Part shown: positions 21,410 to 31,264 of the stretch, piece after piece
Position numbering within the stretch: the first letter of the stretch is position 1
Layout: each line of letters starts with the position of its first letter
The notes under the pieces: generated by a model
Told to the model about the DNA's origin: nothing
Database searches by the model: none
The model's input: only the letters and a program-made list of their open reading frames with translations
Assembly (NCBI GenBank): GCA_039621445.1
Contig: CP154954.1
Coordinates: 27,206,123-27,270,122 of the forward strand
Length of the DNA stretch: 64,000 nucleotides
Direction of reading: 5' to 3'
Origin: Euglena gracilis
Taxonomy: Eukaryota > Euglenida > Euglenophyceae > Euglenales
Made by a program: the position numbers and the translations under genes

Positions 21410-21720
21410 AAAGCTCTTTTCATCAGACGTACTCTTATTTCCTTTCACTGGGAAATCCCAATTTTCACAATTCTTGTACCCCCCTGGACCCCCCAGGTCG
21501 TCGACTTGAAGAGGAAAATCGTTTCTGCATGGTTCATCATGCTTCTTAAACCAAACTGGACCCAAAATCACCGCAAATTTCGACTCAGATTCTGGCCGAT
21601 CCGACGATCGCGAGCGTGTCTCTGGCTGCATGCAACGTTAGGGTACCAAGTTACCCCTCGATTGAAAGCTCCTTTCAACAGACAACCAGCGGTGATTTTT
21701 TCACGCATTTCCACTCTATT
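21410..21720. repeat. Dispersed repeat, inverted copy of 32790-33100
   Basis: TCATCAGACGTACTC, CTTTTCACTGGGAAATCC-like sequence, GGTCGTCGACTTGAAGAGG and GATTCTGGCCGATCCGACGA occur here and, inverted, at 32790-33100. The GATYGAAAGCTC motif near 21660 links it to the repeats at 27670 and 32165. Confidence 0.75.
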
Positions 21721-21944
21721 TCCAAAACAGGGCCAATTTCCCCCAAATTTCTCTTCAAATTGACCACTTGAAGGTTCCAGGGGGGTGCCAAAATTGCGGG
21801 TTTAGGATTTCTCTTGGACACAAAATAAGATTACCGAGCAGCGTGGCTGAGTTTGGTGGTCATCACTGGTCGTCTGATGAAAAGAGGTTTTGATCGAGGT
21901 TTGAGTTTGCACCTGAATGGATGGAGCCAGAGACACATTCACGA

Positions 21945-22115
21945 CCGTCGGAATTACCCCCCCCCCTTATTGTCCCACCGAACTGCCCCCAGGGCCCGAT
22001 CGGACAATGAGGGGGGGGATAAGACCGTACCAAAGGAATTTCATTGGCCGGGCCAAAAAACCACCTGTCGTCCGGGGCCCAGGGACAACAAGGGGGGGGG
22101 GGGGGGCGGGGACAA
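21945..22115. repeat. Dispersed palindromic repeat shared with 61515-61690
   Basis: CTTATTGTCCCACCGA, GGACAAT, GGTACCAAAGGAATTT, CATTGGCCGGGCC and GTCCGGGGCCCAGGGACAA recur in order near 61525-61690 inside another insertion. Confidence 0.75.
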
Positions 22116-22183
22116 AAAGAGGGGGGGGGGGTAAAGCAGCGGTAGAAAAGTAGCAGAAAAGGGTCACAGATTGGTCCTGGGAG

Positions 22184-22659
22184 CAGGGAATTTCTTAAGG
22201 ACCCCGGGGGGGGGGGGTCCAGCCTCCGGCTGGCAAAAAGGCTGCTGGCTGGATTTGAGATGCTGGCTGGACCCCCCCCCCCTAGGGGGTGGGGGGGAGG
22301 GGGGGTCCGGGGCTGGAGGGGGCTGGGCTGGGCTGGGTCGGTGAAAAACAAAATTTTCTGAAACATTTTTGGCATTTTCGACATTTTGGTGGATGGAGCT
22401 AGATCAAGGCGGGGGGCTGTGATGGAGGAAGCTGTGGTGAGGGGGAAAATGCAGGGATAGGTGAGCTGGGCAGCCCAGTTGGCTGGCCCGGCCTTCGGCC
22501 GGCTGGCCCGGCCGGGCTGGACCCGACTTTATTTCAGTCGACCCCCGGGGGGGAGGGGGCTCCCCGCCCGAGTTTGGGCTGCTGGCTGGATTTGAGCTGG
22601 CTGGCTGGCTGGACCCTCCCCCGGGGGGTAGGGTACCCTCCGGCTTAAGAAATTCCCTG
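22184..22659. mobile_element. hAT-like MITE, CAGGGAATTTCTTAAG TIR, with empty-site relative
   Basis: A 476-bp element with perfect TIRs CAGGGAATTTCTTAAG and CTTAAGAAATTCCCTG, and an exact 8-bp duplication CCTGGGAG (22176-22183 and 22660-22667). The joined flanks, AGATTGGTCCTGGGAG followed by TGTCCTTTGACCGAA, occur uninterrupted at 33125-33154. Confidence 0.93.
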
Positions 22660-22679
22660 CCTGGGAGTGTCCTTTGACC

Positions 22680-23007
22680 GAAAGTTTGGTAACGCCGGTT
22701 CTGTCGTGAACCCAGCGGGCTTGAAAATCCCGGTTTACAGCTAACTGCCTACTTTGGCGCCGTGGCCAAAACCATGGCCCGTGGCGGCCAGTAATTTGGC
22801 CTAGATTGCCAAACCCCAGGCATCACGTGCCGCTATTCTGGCTCGTGGTGGCCGGAACTTTGGCACCGAGTGGCCAAAACCACAGTGTCCGGTTGCCATT
22901 ACTTTAGCCCCTGCCGATTGTGGGGATGTGTTGATTTCTTGGACTGGACGCATGTTTCCCTGTTCCCCCTTTTCAGAAACAATCCTGTGTGTCCCTCCTG
23001 CCACGAC
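22680..23007. other. Intron sequence with GGCCGTGGCC-like short repeats
   Basis: Several copies of TTTGGC and GTGGCCAAAACCA in both orientations. No gene is seen. Confidence 0.4.
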
Positions 23008-23212
23008 AAGGGGGGGGTACTTGTTTGCTGCTCGACTGCCACCTAAATGGGTGATTATGGGGTTATTTGAAGGAGTTGGGTTAGGGCAACATGGCCATGT
23101 TGCACAACATGACCGCGTTGCCCAAACCCTATCTCTTCAAAATAACCTGAACCAACTTGTAAAAATTTAGGTGGCGGTCGAGTAGCGAACAAGTACCGGG
23201 GGGGGCATCACA
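23008..23212. repeat. Foldback with GTACTTGTT arms
   Basis: GGTACTTGTTTGCTGCTCGA and GCCACCTAAAT (23016-23047) pair with 23167-23200 in inverted order. The loop carries several NACATGRCC motifs. Confidence 0.75.
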
Positions 23213-23879
23213 CAAACTGGGCCAGAAGCGAAAAACTGGAGGGGGGCACCATCCTCGCCGGGGAAAATATCCAGGGGAGGGATGCACTGGACGGAAAAAA
23301 TGCACAAAAATGCGCAAAAAATGCGCTGAGTTTGTGACATTCTTAATGGAAAAAGGCTTGGACAAATTTCCAACAGTAAAACCCAAAATTAAACCAAAAT
23401 CACCAAAAAGAGCTGAAATGAAGGCATTTTTGGTTAAAAAAAAATGCATGACCAAGGCGTCACTCTCCGTTCACCATAACCAACAATGTCAGCTATGGTG
23501 CCCCTTACTTGTGACCAGGGGAGTGGGATTCCTGCCTTGGTTACGTGTCAATGTGGGGCTCCCGGATCTGGCCTGGGGGGGGGGGGTTGTGGGCCGACCC
23601 TAGGGTCGGCCCACGGTCGCCAAAGGTCGCCAAAGGTCGCTATGGTCGACCCCCCCCAGGCTGTGGGGTGGGTGGCGACCCTAGAAACCCTTGTGGGCCG
23701 ACCCTAAGGTCGACTTAGGGTCGGCCCACCCCACGACCTCCCCCCCCCCCTACAACCCTAGGGTCGACTTAAGGTCGGCCCACCCCACGACCTCCCCCCC
23801 CCCTGCCACCTCAGGGTCGACTTAGGGTCGGCCCACCACACGACCTCCCCCCCCCCTCCAAAGAAAAAAAAAGAAATTT

Positions 23880-24470
23880 TCAGGCCCCAAAATAACAAAA
23901 TTCCTTGTGTTACCCACCCGTTTTGGGGGGCAAATCCCTTGTGTAACCCAACTGATTTGGGGGGACAAATCCCTTTCGTTGCCCAACTGTTCGGCGGCCG
24001 CAAAATAACAAAATCCCTTGTGTTACCCACCCGTTTTGGGGGGCAAATCCCTTTTGTTGCCCAACTGTTCGGGGGCCCCAAAATAACAAAATCCCTTGTG
24101 TTACCCACCCCTTTTGGGGGGAAAATCCCTTGTGTAACCCAACCGATCTGGGGGGCAAATCCCTTTTGTTGCCCAACTGTTCGAGGGCCCCAAAATAACA
24201 AAATCCTTTGTGTTACCCACCCCTTTTGGGGGCAAATCCCTTTTGTTGCCCACTGATCTGGGGGGTAAATCCCTTTTGTTGCCCAACTGTTCGGGGGCGC
24301 CAAAATAACAAAATCCCTTGTGTTACCCACCCGTTTTGGGGGGCAAATCCCTTGTGTAACCCAACTGATTAGGGGGGCAAATCCCTTTTGTTGCCCAACT
24401 GTTCGGGGGCCCCAAAAAAACAAAATCCCTTGTGTTACCCACCCGTTTTGGGGGGCAAATCCGGCCCCGA
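23880..24470. repeat. Tandem array, 110-bp unit made of ~36-bp subunits, part 1
   Basis: The unit starts CCCCAAAATAACAAAATCCC and has three related subunits, each containing AAATCCCTT then TGTTACCC, TGTAACCC or TGTTGCCC, then a G run. Some units lack a subunit, giving 70- to 75-bp spacings. The repeated Pro/Gly-rich ORFs are by-products. Confidence 0.88.
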
Positions 24471-24473
24471 GCA

Positions 24474-25707
24474 AGAAATTGGTGATGGACTTTTTGGTGG
24501 TCGCTAGCGACTAGTCGCTAGCGACCATGGTCGCTAGCGACCATTTTCTAGCGACTAGTCGCTAGCGACCATTGGTGATAGGGTCGCTAGCGACTAGTCG
24601 CTGGCGACCTGTCGCTAGCGACCACCAATTTTAAGTCCACCCTCCCCTCTAAAAAAGTTTTTAAGCCCCCCCCCTCCAAAAAAAATTCATTCAAATATGA
24701 AGGAAAATGACTCGAAACCCACCCAAATGCCTTCAGAAACCCCCATTCGGGGGTCCATCTGCAAAAAATTTTGGGTAATATCTACTTTTTGCGCCAATTC
24801 TGTGAAAGTTGTCTTTGTCCTGCACACACAAGGGGATTTTGTTATTGGAGGGTGGGGGGGGTGCGGGGGAGGGGCGGCAGCCCCCACCCCCCCCGCTAGA
24901 CGACCAAGGGCGCCGAAGGCGCCTTAGGACTGTTTTGTTTACGGTGCGCGTGGCATTACATGCGCGCCTGGCCCTTGGGTCGGTTACCCCCCGGAGGGGA
25001 TTTTGTTATTGGAGGGCGGGGGGGGGTGGGGGGGGGGGGGGGGCGGCAGCCCCCCCCCCCCCCGCTAGACGACCAAGGGCGCCGAAGGCGCCTTAGGACT
25101 GTTTTGTTTACGGTGCGCGCCTGGCTTTTGTTTACAGTGCGCGTGGGCCGACTAAGTTCGCATATCGGGGTTCCTTCGGGAGCACAATTTGGCCCTCCTA
25201 CTGCAGCCTTCTCCAGGGGGGGGGGTCACCCCCCCCCCCTTCGCACCCCCACCCGCCGTTTTTTTTTTCTCGTTCCTCTTTTCTTTGCCTTTTTTTTTTT
25301 TTTTTTTTTTTTTTGTGTTACCCACCCGTTTTGGGGGCAAAATACCACTTGGGTAATGCAATGGTCGCAGGCATTTATCACCAACAGTCGCTGACAAAGA
25401 CAACTTTCACAGAACTGGCGCAAAAAGAAGATATTACCCAATTTTTTTTGCAAATGGACCCCCGAATGGGGGTTTCTGAAGGCATTTGGGTGGGTTTCGA
25501 GTGGTTTTCCTTCATATTTGAATGAAAAAAATTTGGAGGGGGGGGCTTAAAAAAATTTTTAGAGGGGGGGGTGGACTTAAAATTGGTGGTCGGGCCGACT
25601 AGTCGGCCCGACCACCAATGGTCGCTAGGCCATCACCAACAGTCGCTAGCGACTAGTCGCTAGCGACTAGTCGCTAGCGACCACCAAAAAATCCATCACC
25701 AATTTCC
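24474..25707. mobile_element. Foldback element inserted in the tandem array
   Basis: The ends GAAATTGGTGATGGACTTTT and its inverse at 25685-25707 match the element at 7448-7861. The array stops at GCAAATCC on the left and resumes at GCAAATACC on the right. Inside are palindromic GTCGCTAGCGAC clusters (24510-24625 and 25620-25680), a duplicated block with GGATTTTGTTATTGGAGG and GGCGCCGAAGGCGCC (24830 and 25000), and a T run at 25285-25314. Confidence 0.75.
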
Positions 25708-25719
25708 CGCAATGAGCCG

Positions 25720-27130
25720 GCAAATACCTTGTGTAACCCAACTGATTAGGGGGGGAAATCCCTTTTGTTGCCCAACTGTTCGAGGGCCCCAAAATAACAA
25801 AATCCCTTGTGTTATCCACCCGTTTTGGGGGGCAAATCCCTTGTGTAACCCAACCGATCTGGGGGGCAACTCCCTTTTGCTGCCCAACTGTTCGAGGGCC
25901 CAAAAATAACAAAATCCCTTGTGTTACCCACCCGTTTTGGGGGGCAAATCCCTTGTGTAACCCAACCGATCTGGGGGGCAAATCCCTTTTGTTGCCCAAC
26001 TGTTCGAGGGCCCCAAAATAACAAAATCCCTTGTGTTACCCACCCGTTTTGGGGGGCAAATCCCTTGTGTAACCCAACTGATTAGGGGGGCAAATCCCTT
26101 TTGTTGCCCAACTGTTCGAGGGCCCCAAAATAACAAAATCCTTTGTGTTACCCACCCCTTTTGGGGGGCAAATCCCTTTTGTTGCCCACTGACCTGGGGG
26201 GTAAATCCCTTTTGTTGCCCACTGACCTGGGGGGTAAATCCCTTTCGTTGCCCAACTACCCAACTACCCCCCCCCCGAGCTATTCCCCCCCCCCCCCCGA
26301 GCTATTCCCATTGGGGGTACGGGAATAGCTCACTGTCATAGCACGTTTTATAAAGAACTTCCTAAGAAAGTGGTCAAAAATCGACGTTTTGGACCATTTT
26401 CAAAAATCACCTTTTGGCAAATGTGCACAAAATTGACCATTTTTTGCGAACATCCAAAAAAGTTGCCAAAAATGACCCCTTTTGGGTTGCCCGAGGGGCG
26501 GGTATGGGAATAGCTCGGGGGGGGGGACCTAGGTCCCCCCCCCCCCCCCAGCTGTTCCCCCCCCCGAGCTGTTCCCCCCCCCCCGTACTGTTCCCATTGG
26601 GCCGTAAAGGGTCCCGGGGACGGGAATAGCTCGGGGGGGAAGGGGGGGCACGGTATTCGGGGGCCCCAAAATAACAAAATCCCTTGTGTTACCCACCCGT
26701 TTTGGGGGGCAAATCCCTTGTGTAACCCAACCGATCTGGGAGGCAAATCCCTTTTGTTGCCCAACTGTTCGAGGGCCCCAAAATAACAAAATCCCTTGTG
26801 TTACCCACCCGTTTTGGGGGTCAAATCCCTTGTGTAACCCAACTGATTAGGGGGGAAAATCTCTTTTGTTGCCCAACTGTTCGAGGGCCCCAAAATAACA
26901 AAGTCCCTTGTGTTGCCCACCCGTTTTGGGGGGCAAATCCCTTGTGTAACCCAACCGATCTGGGGGGTAAATCCCTTTTGTTGCCCAACTGTTCGAGGGC
27001 CCCAAAATAACAAAATCCCTTGTGTTACCCACCCCTTTTGGGGGCAAATCCCTTTTGTTGCCCAACTGTTCGAGGGCCCCAAAATAACAAAATCCCTTGT
27101 GCTACCCACCCGTTTTGGGGGGCAAATCCC
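25720..27130. repeat. Tandem array, part 2
   Basis: About nine further units of the 110-bp repeat in the same orientation as part 1, interrupted by a foldback insert at about 26262-26657. Confidence 0.88.
26262..26657. repeat. Foldback with GAGCTATTCCC termini
   Basis: CCGAGCTATTCCC blocks on the left and GGGAATAGCTCGG on the right, around a core with CAAAAATCGACGTTTTGG and GGTTGCCCGAGG. An inverted-order relative is at 30650-30935. Confidence 0.7.
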
Positions 27131-27539
27131 GCCCAGCCTAGGGTTGCAGGGGGGGGGGAGGTCGTGGGGTGGGCCGACCCTAAGTCGACCCTAGGGTTGC
27201 AGGGGGGGGGGGGAGGGCGTGGGGTGGGCCGACCCTAAGTCGACACTAGGGTTGTAGGGGGGGGGGGGGGGGTCGTGGGGTGGGCCGACCCTAAGTCGAC
27301 CCTAGGGTCGGCCCATGACCCTAAGTCGACCCTAAGCCGGCGACCCTAGGGTCGGCCCACTAGGGGGGTCTCCCGGACGGCTCTTTGGGCGACCTTTGGC
27401 GACCTTTGGCGACCGTGGGCCGACCCTAGGGTCGGCCCACAACCCCCCCCCAGGCCAGATCTACCCCCCGTCAATGTGGGGTCTCTGAAACCCCCAGTGT
27501 CCTCATCGTCATTGGACCCAAGAGTTTTCTCTTGAGGCG

Positions 27540-27900
27540 GGTCCCTTCGGCGAAAAAAAATGCGAAAATGGGTTTGTTGGGTTACAGAAATGGGTCAGTT
27601 GAACGTTGGCAAAATTCGGTGAGCATGGCCGATCCGACAATCGCGCGCGTATCTCGGGCTGCGTGCAACGTCAGGGTACCAAGTTGCCCCTCGATCGAAA
27701 GCTCTTTTCAACAGACGACCAGCGGTGCTCATCAGATCTTTCCACGCTGCACGGTACTCTATTTCCAAATCTGGGCCAATTTCCGCCAAATTTGGATATC
27801 CACCCTAGTGGTCCAGATGGCAAAATTCATTGTCCTTGATGGTTGAAACACTCATACCAGCACCTTAGGGCCACTTTTGGGCACTTTTGGTGACATTTTT
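27540..27900. repeat. Dispersed repeat with CTCGATCGAAAGCTCTTTTC
   Basis: Bases 27665-27838 recur in direct order at 32158-32335 (about 90% by eye), while 27843-27900 recurs inverted at 32098-32155. The paired arrangement suggests a larger foldback unit. Confidence 0.75.
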
Positions 27901-28037
27901 AGGAATGAAAATCGGACGCTGGGCTTTGGACAAAGCCGGCGTTCCTAACGCCGGGCTTTAGGACAGAACCGGCGTCCGGAAGCCCGTGGGGGGGGGGACG
28001 CCGGTTCTGTCCTGAGCCCGGCGTCTCAAACGCCGGC

Positions 28038-28183
28038 TTTACTACAAAAAAAGAGGTGTCGGACGCCGGTTCTGTCCAAAGCCCGGCGTTCCAAACGCCG
28101 GTTCCGTCCTTCGGACGGAACCGGCGTTTGGAACGCCGGGCTTTGGACAGAACCGGCGTCCGACACCTCTTTTTTGTAGTAAA
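28038..28183. repeat. Near-perfect palindrome, arms about 71 bp
   Basis: Arms 28038-28109 and 28113-28183 are reverse complements apart from one extra A, with a 3-nt loop TTC. The arms contain GACGCCGGTTCTGTCC, the core of a family also found at 27900-28035, 28330, 29875, 30351-30440, 31010-31230, 31858-32095 and 33160-33250. Confidence 0.93.
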
Positions 28184-28381
28184 GGCATCTCGTTTTCCAT
28201 TAGGGCGCCGTTTTTTGGGTCTGAATTTCACATTTTCGCGTTTTTGACCCCTTGCGTGAATCATCACCACGAATTTCAGGGCAGGCATTTGGCGGGCTCT
28301 GAACACGTTTTTTACTACAAAAAAGAGGTGGCGGACGCCGGTTCTGCTTCCCCTCGGGAAGCACCATTTTGGTTGTCCGCT

Positions 28382-29631
28382 AGGGGGTGGCAAGCCTGGG
28401 GAGGGGGCAAAGCCAGCCACCTACTCGACTTTCAAGGGGGCAGCGGAGTGGGCTGCAAACAGGCTTCTTTTTAAGACCCCCGGGGGGGGGAGGGGGGGGT
28501 TCCCCCCACCCAACCAGGGTGGCGCGGGCCCCCCCCCCGGGGGGGGGGGGGGCGGGGACCCCCCCAAAATCGGGCCCGCTAAAGGCAATTTTCAAAAATT
28601 TTCGGCGCTTCGCGCCAAAAAGGTATACCCAGCGCCTCCGGCGCGGGACCCCCCCCCCCCGGGGGGGGGGGGGGGGCGGCGCGGGGCCCAACCCCCCCCC
28701 CCCCCCCTCCCCCCGGGGGGGGGGGGGTCTGCTGACTTAAAAAGAAGCCTGGCTGCAAAGGTGCTGGACTGGCACGTCACCTTCAAGGACCTGGCGCGTC
28801 GTCCCTTTGTTACAAAGTTGGCAAACGCCATCGGTGCACACGATGCAGCCAAGGCGGTGGGCATTGTGCCCCGCACAGTGGATCGCTACCATCGTGCGGG
28901 GCGCGATGACCTGCTTCGCCGGGCCGCCCGCGTTGCCGTTCAGGTTGTTTTCTTTAAAAAAAAAACATCTCTTTCGTTGCAAAATTCTCCAGTCACCACC
29001 GAAGGTGCAGAAAACCGAACTGAAGATGGAGCTCAAGTCGGAGCTCGAAGCTCTGCCAGACTCGGACTCCGATATTGAGGTTCCTCAATGTTGTGTGTTC
29101 CCGTTTTTCACTGCACTGCCCCAGATTTTGCAAGACGGTCGTGACCCTCTGCCGAGCATTCCGCTGGCTGACACTGTCAGGCTATTGCCTGCAGAGCGGG
29201 TGTGGTACAACTGATTAATTCTTTTCCAAGTCCTCTCTTGTCAGCCACCCGTCGACCCCGACGACCTCACCATCGATGACCTGAGCCAGTACCGCCGGCA
29301 GATGTTCGCCCTCTCCCGGTCGGACTACAACCACGCCGCCTTCTGTGCCCCACCGGCGGAGGGTGCGGCCGTCAGCAGCGACCTCAGCAACAACCCCAAC
29401 CCCTTCGCTCCCTTCCGTGCGCGGGTGGTGACCACGGAGGTAAAAGTGGAGGGTGACAGTTGCACTGTTTGTGGTTTCGCTCTGAAAACTCGTGGGGACA
29501 AACGCCCAGTGATGTGTGATGTGTGTCACGAGTACCGCCACCTGTCGTGTGCTGGCCTTGCGATGCCCCCCGGTATGGCTCTTGGTGTTGCTCTCGTTGT
29601 GAGGGTGCACCCCGTTCTGTTTCCCCATCGT
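28382..29631 (+). CDS. Candidate nested gene with PHD-like zinc finger, MITE-disrupted
   Basis: I do not recognise the whole protein. The frame runs through GAAEWAAKVLDWHVTFKDLARR; the MITE at 28460-28751 interrupts it, and dropping the MITE plus one 8-bp duplication restores one frame. Three possible GT-AG introns, all between whole codons, link the rest: 28944-28992 (49 bp), 29080-29124 (45 bp) and 29200-29244 (45 bp). The last exon has CTVC, then MCDVCHEYRHLSC, and in the next frame WCCSRC: together a C4HC3 PHD-type arrangement broken by one missing base near 29581. PHD fingers usually bind histone tails. Start codon unknown. It lies inside the SmB intron on the opposite strand. It may be a host gene fragment or cargo of a transposon. 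Confidence 0.5.
28460..28751. mobile_element. hAT-like MITE, CAGGCTTCTTTTTAAG TIR
   Basis: A 292-bp element with perfect TIRs CAGGCTTCTTTTTAAG and CTTAAAAAGAAGCCTG, and an exact 8-bp duplication GCTGCAAA (28452-28459 and 28752-28759). It carries G/C runs and the GGCGCTTCGCGCC hairpin at 28603-28615. It interrupts an open coding frame. Confidence 0.93.
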
Positions 29632-29913
29632 AATGTGTTCGCTTACTGGCAATACGTTTTGCCCCGTAATCGCTACGGCTGTGGCAACTTGTATGCCTAG
29701 CAATACCCTCCCCCTTCCCCTGGAAACTTCAGAACCACTCAGCTTCTGCCGCCACTGATCAATCATATTCTGGCACGCTGCATTTCTGTCTCCCATCCCT
29801 CTGCAGACAAGGAGATTTTCGGTGCTGCGGTCGCAATCGTCCTTTTTTTGGTAGAAAAAAAAATCCACATTCGGACGCCGGGCTTTGGACAGAACCAGCG
29901 TTCCTAACGCCGG
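29632..29913. other. Sequence after the PHD-like frame
   Basis: No second gene is evident. CTCCCATCCCTCTGCAG at about 29800-29816 looks like an acceptor, but no convincing exon follows. The last 40 bp belong to the GACGCCGGTTCTGTCC repeat family. Confidence 0.35.
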
Positions 29914-30351
29914 CAGGGTTCGATATAAGGACAGGTGGGGGGGGGGGGGGGTCCGGACCCCCCCCCTGCGGGCCAGGAGGGGGGGGGGGGGGGGGGGGAC
30001 ACCCCCCCCCCCACCTAAACAGGTGCGCGGTCAGGGTGGCCGAATTTTTGGCCCGGCGCGAAGCGCCGGGCCGAAAATTTTTGACCCCCCAAAACGACCA
30101 AAAGTGCCATTTTGGGCACTTTTTGGGCAAAAATGTGCCAAAAATGCAAAAAATTTTCGGCGCGAAGCGCCGGAGGAAAAAATTGACCCTTTTTTGGGGG
30201 GGTCAATTTTTGCCTCCCAGGGTCGGTCCGGACCCCCCTTGCAGGTGGGGGGGGGTGGTCTGGACCCCCCCCTGCGGGCCAGGAGGGGGGGGGGTGGGGG
30301 GGGACACCCCCCCCACCTAAACCATGTACGCCCTCCTTATATCGAACCCTG
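29914..30351. mobile_element. hAT-like MITE, CAGGGTTCGATATAAGGA TIR, copy 2
   Basis: A 438-bp element with perfect inverted ends CAGGGTTCGATATAAGGA and TCCTTATATCGAACCCTG and an exact 8-bp duplication AACGCCGG (29906-29913 and 30352-30359). It inserted into a copy of the GACGCCGG palindrome family. Two GGCGCGAAGCGCC hairpins lie near 30055 and 30157. Confidence 0.94.
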
Positions 30352-30443
30352 AACGCCGGGCTTTAGGACAGAACCGGCGTCCGGAAGCCCATGGGGGGGG
30401 GGGACGCCGGTTCTGTCCTGAGCCCGGCGTCTCAAACGCCGGC

Positions 30444-30525
30444 TTAAACAAATTGTGGCTGAGCCCAGATTTCAGCCTGAACACGTTTTCAGGCTGAAAT
30501 CTGGGCTCAGCCACAATTTGTTTAA
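30444..30525. repeat. Perfect palindrome, 37-bp arms
   Basis: Arms 30444-30480 and 30489-30525 are exact reverse complements with an 8-nt loop. They carry GGCTGAGCCCAGATTTCAGC. Next to it, GTGTTCAGAGCCCGCCAAAT is the inverse of 28288-28307. Confidence 0.93.
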
Positions 30526-30649
30526 AAACGTGTTCAGAGCCCGCCAAATGCCTGCCCTGCAATTTGTGGTCATGAACACGTTCTCCATAAGGGCATTTGT
30601 GGCAATGACACTATGACTGTGGCCATGAAAATGACATTACGATGCCCCC

Positions 30650-30935
30650 CCCCCGATCTATTCCCGTCCCCGGAAACCTTTACAGCCCAATGGGAACAGT
30701 ACGGGGGAACAGCTCGGGGGGAACAGCTCGGGGGGGGGGGGGGGGCCTGGGCCCCCCCCCCCCGAGTTGTTCCCATACGCAAGCCTCGGGCAGCCCAAAA
30801 GAGGTCATTTTGGCAACTTTTTGTATGTGCAAAATGGTCAATTTTAATCACATTTACCCAAAATCAATTTTTGAAAATGACCAAAATCGTCGATTTTTGA
30901 GCATTTTTTGGAAGTTCTTTGTAAAAAGTGTCCAT
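30650..30935. repeat. Foldback relative of 26262-26657
   Basis: GATCTATTCCCGTCCCC, TGGGAACAGTACGGG and GGGCAGCCCAAAAGAGGTCA match the 26.3-26.66 kb element in inverted order. Confidence 0.65.
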
Positions 30936-31040
30936 TCCAATGTGTCACAACAAATAATTTGTTTGTGTTACTTCTTGGAGGCTACCTCCCCTCCCCTTTG
31001 TCCTTAAACCGGCGTTTGAGACGCCGGGTTCTGATACGAA

Positions 31041-31164
31041 AACTGTGTCCAGAACGCCGGTTCGGACCACGGAACTGTGTTCCAGAACGCCGGTTCGGGC
31101 GGCAGCCCGAACCGGCGTTCTGGAACACAGTTCCGTGGTCCGAACCGGCGTTCTGGACACAGTT
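31041..31164. repeat. Perfect palindrome, 60-bp arms
   Basis: Arms 31041-31100 and 31105-31164 are reverse complements around GGCA. They hold two copies of GAACGCCGGTTCGG each. Confidence 0.93.
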
Positions 31165-31264
31165 GTTGAAACCGTGGATTAGGGGCTCTGGCTTCACGCC
31201 CGAACCGGCGTTCAAGGAATCCAGGCCAATTTCGGCCTAAATACCCATTTTTCGAACATTTTGG

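Larger units (their letters stand above)
23566..27460. repeat. 3.9-kb palindromic composite element
   Basis: The ends are long inverted repeats: ATCTGGCCTGGG, a G run, TTGTGGGCCGACCCTAGGG and two GGTCGCCAAA copies at 23566-23650, against the reverse complement at 27380-27460. GTCGACTTAGGGTCGGCCCA blocks extend the pairing to about 23870 and 27130. GTCAATGTGGGG flanks both sides (23547-23558 and 27469-27480). Inside are a tandem array and two nested foldback elements. Confidence 0.75.

Noticed and set aside
23880-27130. CRISPR-like array of regularly spaced repeats
   Set aside because: The 110-bp units are contiguous with no unique spacers, subunits are related to each other, and the context is eukaryotic with no cas genes.
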